DNA from: Clostridiales bacterium
GTDB lineage: Bacteria; Bacillota; Clostridia; Oscillospirales; Oscillospiraceae
Reading direction: 5' to 3'
NCBI GenBank assembly: GCA_012728025.1
Contig: JAAYFX010000143.1
Span: forward strand, 1-8,576
DNA length: 8,576 bases
The notes under the pieces are model-generated. The model made no database searches. It had not been told where the DNA came from and worked only from the letters and a program-made list of their open reading frames with translations. How positions within the stretch are numbered: position 1 is the stretch's first letter; the number at the start of each line of letters is the position of its first letter. A program made the position numbers and the translations under genes. Below are positions 1 through 4,763 of the stretch, piece after piece.

Positions 1-596
1 ACAAGCTTATAAGCCTGCCATTTTCTGTTGAGTCCGGTATGGTTCAGCGCCTTTCCGGTGTTTTCAATACAAGCTTTACGGGGATAACGGTTGACAAAAT
101 AACACCAAGCCTTATAGACAGCGCCGAGAGGGCCTGCGGGGACACCATGGGGCTTGTCTGTGTTATTTCAGCCTTTGCCATAGAAACTTTAAAGCAGGCA
201 AATGAGGGGGAGGCAGTTTTTTCCGGTGCCTCTCATCTTCTCCGCCAGCCGGAGTTTCGTGACCCAGACAAGGCCCACGAGGTTTTAAGCTATCTTTCCG
301 AAAGCGAGCACCTTCTTGGGCTTCCCAAGGGAACACCTGACAGTGATATAGAGGTCATAATCGGCCCTGAAAATATTGCTGAGGAGCTTCGTGATTCAAG
401 CGTTGTCATAGCCCGCTATGATGCGGGAGATAATATGCAGGGCATCATAGGAGTTGTTGGCCCCACGAGGATGGACTATTCCTCAGTGGCAGCGAAGCTC
501 AGCTATATAGCCGCAGGCTTAGGCCGCCTTCTTGGCAGCGCCGAAGCTCCGGCGGGCTTTCAAAAACTGCAAATCAAAGGAGATGAAAATAAATGA
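1..596 (+). CDS. hrcA: Heat-inducible transcription repressor HrcA, C-terminal part (5' end outside window)
   Basis: HrcA is the repressor of class I heat-shock operons; it binds the CIRCE operator, usually upstream of its own operon and of groESL, and needs GroEL to stay active. The reading frame is open from the window edge (first full codon at base 3), giving 197 C-terminal residues of a protein usually near 340; the N-terminal winged-helix DNA-binding domain is missing. Recognisable family signatures are GASHLLRQPEF (225-257), a VIIGPEN segment near 355-375, and the C-terminal GPTRMDY (459-479). The ATG at base 39 is internal to the family alignment and is not the real start. The stop overlaps the grpE start as ATGA, implying translational coupling. 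No CIRCE element (TTAGCACTC-N9-GAGTGCTAA) is visible in the window, so it must lie upstream. Gene order and motifs make the call firm. Confidence 0.95.
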   Translation, partial: KLISLPFSVESGMVQRLSGVFNTSFTGITVDKITPSLIDSAERACGDTMGLVCVISAFAIETLKQANEGEAVFSGASHLLRQPEFRDPDKAHEVLSYLSESEHLLGLPKGTPDSDIEVIIGPENIAEELRDSSVVIARYDAGDNMQGIIGVVGPTRMDYSSVAAKLSYIAAGLGRLLGSAEAPAGFQKLQIKGDENK

Positions 597-1204
597 GTGA
601 GAGTAAATCCCCCTTAGAAAATACAGACGAAGCCGCCGAAGCCGGCAAATGGACAGAGGAAACACAGGACATAGCAACCGACAAACAGAAAAAGAAAAAA
701 GACAAGGATAAAGACAAGGACAAAGAATTAGACCGTCTTAAAGACGCCTCCGATTCCTTCGCAAGAGAGTCCATGCGCCTTGCCGAAGAGCTTGCAACAG
801 AGAAGGAAAAGCACCTTCGCCTTATGGCAGAATACGACAACTTCCGCAAAAGAAGCCAGCGTGAGCGTGAAAGCGTTTACACCGATGTTCGTGCAGACAC
901 CGTTTTAAGGTTTCTGCCCGTATACGATAACCTTGAGCGGGCCATAAAGCAGCAAACCTCCGACGAAGCCTACGCCAAGGGCGTTGACATGATTATGATA
1001 CAGCTTAAAGAGATTATGACAAATCTAGGGGTTTCGGAAATAAACGCCGAAGCAGGCACAGTATTTGACCCCGAGCTTCACGACGCTGTCATGCACGTGG
1101 AGGATGAGTCCGCCGGCGAGTCCATTATTGTTGAGGAGTTTCAGAAAGGCTTTAAGCTTGGCGACAAGGTCATACGTTTTTCCGTTGTCAAGGTCGCAAA
1201 TTAG
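593..1204 (+). CDS. grpE: GrpE, nucleotide exchange factor of DnaK
   Basis: GrpE is a cytoplasmic homodimer that opens the DnaK nucleotide-binding domain and releases ADP, restarting the chaperone cycle. The 203-residue product has the expected layout: a variable, highly charged N-terminus (about 1-45), a long helix (about 46-105) with the signature YDNFRKR at 81-87, DNLERAI at 112-118, and the C-terminal beta domain with FDPELHDAV (158-166) and GFKLGDKVIR (186-195), ending in the typical VKVAN. The start overlaps the hrcA stop by ATGA and has a clear Shine-Dalgarno AAAGGAG (576-582) ten bases upstream. Length is normal for the family. The oddity is a lysine/aspartate low-complexity run at residues 33-45, encoded by near-identical hexamers. 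Identification is secure from motifs and position between hrcA and dnaK. Confidence 0.97.
   Translation: MSESKSPLENTDEAAEAGKWTEETQDIATDKQKKKKDKDKDKDKELDRLKDASDSFARESMRLAEELATEKEKHLRLMAEYDNFRKRSQRERESVYTDVRADTVLRFLPVYDNLERAIKQQTSDEAYAKGVDMIMIQLKEIMTNLGVSEINAEAGTVFDPELHDAVMHVEDESAGESIIVEEFQKGFKLGDKVIRFSVVKVAN
701..724 (+). repeat. Four tandem hexamers encoding (Asp-Lys)4 in GrpE
   Basis: GACAAG, GATAAA, GACAAG and GACAAA follow one another directly, encoding alternating Asp and Lys right after an AAA/AAG lysine run (689-700). The tract lies in the disordered N-terminal region of GrpE, where length variation should be tolerated in frame. Confidence 0.85.
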
Positions 1205-1212
1205 CTTTTAAT

Positions 1213-1233
1213 ACGATTATTTAATCGTTTTTT
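1213..1233 (+). terminator. Weak hairpin plus T-run between grpE and dnaK
   Basis: ACGATT (1213-1218) and AATCGT (1223-1228) form a perfect 6-bp AT-rich stem around a 4-base loop, followed by a run of six T (1228-1233). The shape is that of an intrinsic terminator but the stem is short and weak, so partial attenuation or an RNA processing site is more likely than full termination. It lies inside an operon whose genes are normally co-transcribed. Confidence 0.35.
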
Positions 1234-1270
1234 AATTTAACTATACACATTTAGTTCAGGAGGAATAATT

Positions 1271-3139
1271 ATGGCTAAGATTATAGGCATAGATTTAGGA
1301 ACAACCAATAGCTGCGTATCCGTTATGGAAGGTGGCGAATCCGTCGTTATAACAAACGCCGAGGGCAACCGCACAAGCCCCTCTGTGGTGGCCTTTTCAA
1401 AAACAGGCGAGCGCCTTATAGGTCAGGTGGCAAAGCGTCAGGCCGTTACAAACCCCGACCGCACCATAAGCTCTATTAAGCGTGAGATGGGCTCAAACTA
1501 TAAAGTTACCATTGACGATAAGTCATACACCCCTCAGGAAGTTTCCGCCATGGTTCTGCAAAAGCTTAAGGCAGATGCGGAAAGTTATCTTGGCACAACA
1601 ATTACGGAAGCTGTCATCACAGTTCCCGCCTACTTTACCGACGCCCAGCGTCAAGCCACAAAGGACGCCGGACGCATTGCCGGCCTTGATGTTAAGCGCA
1701 TCATAAACGAGCCTACGGCAGCGGCCCTTGCCTATGGCATCGACAAGGAAAGCGACCAGAAGATTATGGTCTATGACCTTGGCGGCGGCACCTTTGACGT
1801 TTCCGTTCTGGAAATCGGTGACGGGGTTATTGAAGTTCTTGCCACAGCAGGAAACAACCGTCTCGGCGGCGACGATTTTGACGAGTGCGTTACAAAATAT
1901 CTGGTTGAGGAATTTAAAAAGACCGAGGGTGTTGACCTTTCCTCCGATAAAGTTGCAATGCAGCGCCTGCGTGAGGCAGCAGAAAAAGCTAAAATCGAGC
2001 TTTCCGGAGTTACCACCTCAAGCATCAACCTTCCCTATATCACAGCAGACGCAAATGGCCCCAAGCACCTTGACATGACTCTTTCAAGGGCCAAGTTCAA
2101 CGAGCTTACAAGCCACCTTGTGGAAAAAACCATGGGTCCTGTCCGTCAGGCCCTATCCGACTCCGGTCTTTCCGCAGGGGAGCTTTCAAAGGTTCTTTTA
2201 GTTGGCGGCTCCTCCCGCATCCCTGCTGTTCAGGAAGCTGTTAAGGGCATCACCGGCAAAGACGGCTTTAAGGGCATAAACCCCGACGAGTGCGTTGCCA
2301 TGGGCGCTGCCATTCAGGGCGGTGTTCTAGGCGGCGACGTTGAGGGCATACTTCTTCTGGACGTTACGCCCCTGTCTCTGGGAATCGAAACTCTAGGTGG
2401 CGTTTGCACAAAGCTTATCGAGAGAAACACCACCATCCCCACAAAAAAGAGTCAGATTTTCTCCACTGCCGCTGATAACCAGACAAGTGTTGAGATAAAC
2501 GTTCTTCAGGGCGAGCGTGAAATGGCCCAGTATAACAAATCTATTGGCCGCTTCCACTTAGACGGCATTGCTCCGGCCCGTCGTGGCGTTCCTCAGATAG
2601 AGGTCACCTTCGACATTGACGCAAACGGCATTGTAAACGTCTCTGCCAAGGATATGGGCACAGGCAAGGAGCAGAACATCACCATCACCGCCTCCACAAA
2701 TCTTTCTAAGGACGACATTGAAAAGGCCGTTCAGGAGGCCGAGCAGTTTGCCGCCGAGGATGCAAAGCGCAAGGAAGAAGTAGACGTGCGCAACGCCGGC
2801 GACCAGATGGTATACCAGACAGAAAAAACCCTCTCCGAGCTGGGCGACAATCTGGACGAGGGCGAAAAGGCCGAGATAGACGAGGCTTTGACAAAACTTA
2901 AAACCGCTCTTTCCGGCACCGACACAGAATCTATAAAGGCCGCCACCGAGGAGCTTACAGAGGCTTTCTATAAGGCTTCCGAAAAGATGTATGCTCAAAG
3001 CGGCGAAGGCTGCGGCTGTGAAAACGGCGGCGAATGTAACTGCGACGAGCATGGCGGCGAGTGCAACTGCGACCAGAATACAAGCGGCGAACAGTATTAC
3101 GACGCCGACTACGAGGTAGTTGACGACGATAAAAAATAA
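1271..3139 (+). CDS. dnaK: Chaperone DnaK (Hsp70) with a cysteine-rich C-terminal tail
   Basis: DnaK is the ATP-driven Hsp70 that binds exposed hydrophobic peptides and works with DnaJ and GrpE. The 622 residues contain the ATPase domain (about 1-358; phosphate-binding IGIDLGTTNSC at the N-terminus, INEPTAAALAYG, DLGGGTFDVS, LVGGSSRIPAVQ), the interdomain linker LLLDVTPLSLG (361-371), the beta substrate-binding domain with GERE and NGIVNVSAKD, and the helical lid (about 480-575). The ATPase domain lacks the insertion seen in proteobacterial DnaK, as in other Gram-positive proteins. A strong AGGAGGA (1258-1264) precedes the ATG by six bases. The unusual part is residues 581-600: six cysteines in three CxC pairs (C581/C583, C589/C591, C598/C600) plus His594, where most DnaK proteins have a Gly/Ala/Gln-rich disordered tail. 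The conserved acidic end (DADYEVVDDDKK) follows intact, so this is an in-frame tail variant and not a frameshift. Confidence 0.98.
   Translation: MAKIIGIDLGTTNSCVSVMEGGESVVITNAEGNRTSPSVVAFSKTGERLIGQVAKRQAVTNPDRTISSIKREMGSNYKVTIDDKSYTPQEVSAMVLQKLKADAESYLGTTITEAVITVPAYFTDAQRQATKDAGRIAGLDVKRIINEPTAAALAYGIDKESDQKIMVYDLGGGTFDVSVLEIGDGVIEVLATAGNNRLGGDDFDECVTKYLVEEFKKTEGVDLSSDKVAMQRLREAAEKAKIELSGVTTSSINLPYITADANGPKHLDMTLSRAKFNELTSHLVEKTMGPVRQALSDSGLSAGELSKVLLVGGSSRIPAVQEAVKGITGKDGFKGINPDECVAMGAAIQGGVLGGDVEGILLLDVTPLSLGIETLGGVCTKLIERNTTIPTKKSQIFSTAADNQTSVEINVLQGEREMAQYNKSIGRFHLDGIAPARRGVPQIEVTFDIDANGIVNVSAKDMGTGKEQNITITASTNLSKDDIEKAVQEAEQFAAEDAKRKEEVDVRNAGDQMVYQTEKTLSELGDNLDEGEKAEIDEALTKLKTALSGTDTESIKAATEELTEAFYKASEKMYAQSGEGCGCENGGECNCDEHGGECNCDQNTSGEQYYDADYEVVDDDKK
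3026..3079 (+). repeat. Two tandem 27-bp units coding the Cys-rich DnaK tail
   Basis: Units 3026-3052 and 3053-3079 match at 23 of 27 positions and encode GGECNCDEH and GGECNCDQN. Two of the four differences are synonymous (GAA/GAG, TGT/TGC). A looser related unit with another CxC pair (SGEGCGCEN) lies directly before, at 2999-3025. The pattern suggests growth of the tail by in-frame duplication. Confidence 0.85.
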
Positions 3140-3161
3140 GGATGAACTTTTCCTTATTTTT
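3132..3161 (+). terminator. Hairpin overlapping the dnaK stop codon, possible attenuator
   Basis: AAAAATAAGGA (3132-3142) and TCCTTATTTTT (3151-3161) are perfect 11-base inverted repeats around an 8-base loop, giving the A-tract/stem/T-tract look of a weak bidirectional intrinsic terminator. The dnaK stop TAA (3137-3139) lies in the left arm, so ribosomes finishing dnaK would hinder folding. The GC content of the stem is low, so at most partial termination before dnaJ is expected. Confidence 0.45.
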
Positions 3162-3180
3162 CCCAAGCTATCAATAAGCC

Positions 3181-3209
3181 TATGGGCGGGTTAAAATGAC
3201 CCGCCCGTA
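3181..3209 (+). other. GC-rich RNA stem-loop between dnaK and dnaJ
   Basis: TATGGGCGGGT (3181-3191) pairs with ACCCGCCCGTA (3199-3209) over 11 bp with one T-G wobble, around a 7-base loop. No T-run follows, so it is not a standard terminator. A stable intercistronic stem of this kind commonly protects upstream mRNA from 3' exonucleases or blocks ribosome spill-over, which would favour DnaK over DnaJ output. The structure is seen; the role is inferred. Confidence 0.6.
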
Positions 3210-3233
3210 ACGGCGTTTTCGAGAGGATTACTT

Positions 3234-4373
3234 ATGGCGGAAAAACGAGATTATTATGAGATTCTGGGACTTGAAAAAGGCGCTTCCGACGCCGACATAA
3301 AAAAAGCATACCGAAAGCTTGCCAAGGAATGTCATCCCGACTTGCACCCAGGGGATGACGATTGCGAGGCCCGTTTTAAAGAAATAGGCGAAGCCTACGA
3401 GGTTTTATCTGACGAGAGCAAAAGGGCTAAGTATGACCAATTTGGCCATGCCGCCTTTGACCCCACTATGGGGGGCGGCTTTACCGGAGATTTCGGCGAC
3501 ATTTTCGGAGATATTTTCGGCGGTATCTTCGGCGGCGGAGGTCGTGGCGGCGCCCGCCCAAACGGCCCCCAGCGAGGGGAAAATCTTCACGCAAGCCTTG
3601 CCGTAAGCTTTGAGGAAGCCGCCTTTGGATGTGAAAAAGAACTTAGCCTTGCACGGGTTGAAGAATGCGAGGACTGCAAGGGCAGCGGCAGCGCACCGGG
3701 GACCACAGCCGAAGTCTGCCAAAATTGCTCCGGCAGCGGTATGATTCGTCAGCAGCAGCGCTCCCCCTTTGGAGTTATCTCCACCTCTGCACCTTGCCCC
3801 GACTGTAAGGGCAGCGGAAAAATCATACACCAGCCCTGCGAGTCCTGTAAGGGGGCAGGCTCTGTTCGGCGCTCACGGAAGGTGACAGTTAATATTCCTG
3901 CCGGAATAGACAACGGCCAAACCATTTCTCTGCGGGGTCTTGGAAACGCAGGTAGAAACGGCGGGCCTCAGGGAGACCTTTTGGTTACCATCAGCATCAG
4001 ACCCCATCCCCATTTCAAACGTGAGGGTGCAAGTGTTTTATACGAGCTTCCCATAAGCTTTGTACAGGCGGCTCTGGGTGACCAAGTTGAGGTTCCCACC
4101 TTAGACGGCAAGGTTAAATATACAATACACGAGGGTACGCAAACCGGCTCTGTCTTTCGCCTTAAAGACAAGGGCATCCCCCACCTGCGAAACAGCAAAC
4201 AGCGGGGTGACCAGTTTATAACGGTTAAGGTCAGAACACCGGAAAACCTTGGTGAAGCGCAAAAACAGCTCCTGCGTGAATTTGCTTTGGCAACGGGAGA
4301 AACCCTCTCTCCTCCGGAGTCAAAGGCCGAGACAAAGGCTGAAAAAAGAAAAAAGAAAAAGGATAAATCCTAA
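3234..4373 (+). CDS. dnaJ: Chaperone DnaJ (Hsp40, type I)
   Basis: DnaJ hands unfolded substrate to DnaK and stimulates its ATPase through the J domain. The 379-residue protein has all type I parts: a J domain (about 1-72) with the HPD triad at 34-36, a Gly/Phe linker (about 79-105), a zinc domain with all four CxxCxGxG repeats (C145/C148, C162/C165, C188/C191, C202/C205), and two C-terminal beta domains for substrate binding (GRNGGPQGDLLV, the ALGDQVEVPTLDG segment, FRLKDKGIP). Length is typical. The tail after about residue 350 is rich in Lys and Glu and ends in a basic run, a variable feature. The start is supported by AGAGGA (3222-3227) six bases before the ATG and by the standard DYYEILG opening. 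Being last in the operon, after two hairpins and before a strong terminator, it is probably made in smaller amounts than DnaK. Confidence 0.97.
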   Translation: MAEKRDYYEILGLEKGASDADIKKAYRKLAKECHPDLHPGDDDCEARFKEIGEAYEVLSDESKRAKYDQFGHAAFDPTMGGGFTGDFGDIFGDIFGGIFGGGGRGGARPNGPQRGENLHASLAVSFEEAAFGCEKELSLARVEECEDCKGSGSAPGTTAEVCQNCSGSGMIRQQQRSPFGVISTSAPCPDCKGSGKIIHQPCESCKGAGSVRRSRKVTVNIPAGIDNGQTISLRGLGNAGRNGGPQGDLLVTISIRPHPHFKREGASVLYELPISFVQAALGDQVEVPTLDGKVKYTIHEGTQTGSVFRLKDKGIPHLRNSKQRGDQFITVKVRTPENLGEAQKQLLREFALATGETLSPPESKAETKAEKRKKKKDKS

Positions 4374-4377
4374 TTTT

Positions 4378-4423
4378 AAAAGACACGTTCCGAAGTAAAA
4401 ACCGGAGGGTGTCTTTTGCTTTT
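4378..4423 (+). terminator. Intrinsic terminator of the hrcA-grpE-dnaK-dnaJ operon
   Basis: AAAAGACAC (4378-4386) pairs perfectly with GTGTCTTTT (4409-4417). Inside, after one mismatch, 4388-4392 pairs with 4403-4407, leaving a loop of about ten bases. The 3' side is T-rich (TTTTGCTTTT, 4414-4423). It begins five bases after the dnaJ stop and clearly marks the operon end. Confidence 0.85.
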
Positions 4424-4526
4424 CCAAAGCCTTATCTAGTGAAAATACGCTTTTGTTTCATGAAAATAATCAGAAACCGAGGAGAAATCCCAGCCTTTAA
4501 ATTTTCCAGTCCCTTGGTCCAAAACA
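4424..4526. other. Intergenic stretch with no recognised feature
   Basis: Between the dnaJ terminator and the addB promoter I see no convincing ORF, RNA gene or operator. It is AT-leaning and contains only a short palindrome, TTTCATGAAA (4456-4465), too short to interpret. Confidence 0.5.
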
Positions 4527-4555
4527 TTGCCCATGGTCTTCTACTGTGCTATAAT
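4527..4555 (+). promoter_or_regulatory. Sigma-A type promoter for addB-addA, extended -10
   Basis: A perfect TATAAT (4550-4555) is preceded by TGTGC (4545-4549), an exact match to the Gram-positive extended -10 TRTGN. A -35-like TTGCCC (4527-4532; 4 of 6 consensus positions) sits at the optimal 17-bp spacing. The start of transcription would fall near 4561-4563, giving a leader of about 200 nt before addB. It lies after the dnaJ terminator, so addBA is a separate transcription unit. No LexA-type operator overlaps it. Confidence 0.75.
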
Positions 4556-4583
4556 TTTTATATGTTTAATTTATAAATTCCCA

Positions 4584-4751
4584 TAGCCTAGCCAATATAA
4601 TCCGAACCCGTTTTGCGACTCTGCGGGAGCTGATTTTTGTGTCAGGCAAAATTAAATGATGCCGGCGGGCTGGTGCCCGCCAAAGAATGAAATGAAGTCT
4701 GGTGCAAAAATCGGCCCCGCAGGGCGGGTTCTGATTATATTGGCTAGGCTA
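4584..4751 (+). repeat. 168-nt imperfect palindrome / long hairpin in the addB leader
   Basis: The outer arms TAGCCTAGCCAATATAATC (4584-4602) and 4733-4751 are perfect 19-base inverted repeats. After one mismatch (4603 x 4732) pairing resumes: 4604-4610 with 4725-4731; 4621-4639 with 4705-4722 (one wobble, A4628 bulged); 4640-4647 with 4697-4704 (four wobbles). A purine-rich internal loop (4648-4663 / 4682-4696) follows, and the tip is a 7-bp GC hairpin with loop TGGT (4664-4681). About 61 pairs form in all; the main asymmetry is a bulge at 4613-4620. The base of the stem abuts the addB ribosome binding site. It resembles no riboswitch, T-box, 6S or SRP RNA known to me. It is either a structured leader RNA or a MITE-like palindromic insertion; both ends read TA, as would a TA target duplication. 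Confidence 0.85.
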
Positions 4752-4759
4752 AAGGAGAG
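4751..4759 (+). promoter_or_regulatory. Ribosome binding site that fixes the addB start
   Basis: AAAGGAGAG lies four bases before ATG 4764, with its GGAG core six bases away. The frame is open back to an ATG at 4656, but that ATG lies inside the leader palindrome, has no Shine-Dalgarno, and would add 36 residues unlike any AddB. The family begins where M4764 does, with the Walker A motif seven residues in. Confidence 0.9.
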
Positions 4760-4763
4760 CGAA

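Noticed and set aside
2558..3166. 202-codon open frame on the - strand opposite dnaK, with hydrophobic segments
   Set aside because: It lies antisense to the conserved dnaK 3' half; its hydrophobicity mirrors the acidic and Lys/Glu-rich codons on the + strand, and it resembles no family I know.
4456..4465. TTTCATGAAA palindrome as an operator
   Set aside because: A 10-bp AT-rich palindrome is expected by chance, and it lies about 60 bases upstream of the promoter -35.
4604..4617. Possible LexA (SOS) operator, because CGAAC occurs in the addB leader
   Set aside because: Only a half-site is present; the second half does not match GTTCG at the required spacing.
4584..4751. Leader hairpin as 6S RNA, SRP RNA, T-box or retron RNA
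   Set aside because: The 6S-like central bubble with a long apical arm is absent, the SRP GGAAG-type tip is absent, there is no T-box AGGGTGG motif, and no reverse transcriptase gene is nearby.
4656..4763. Upstream ATG that would extend AddB by 36 residues
   Set aside because: It lies inside the leader palindrome without a Shine-Dalgarno, and AddB proteins begin at the Walker A region encoded from 4764.
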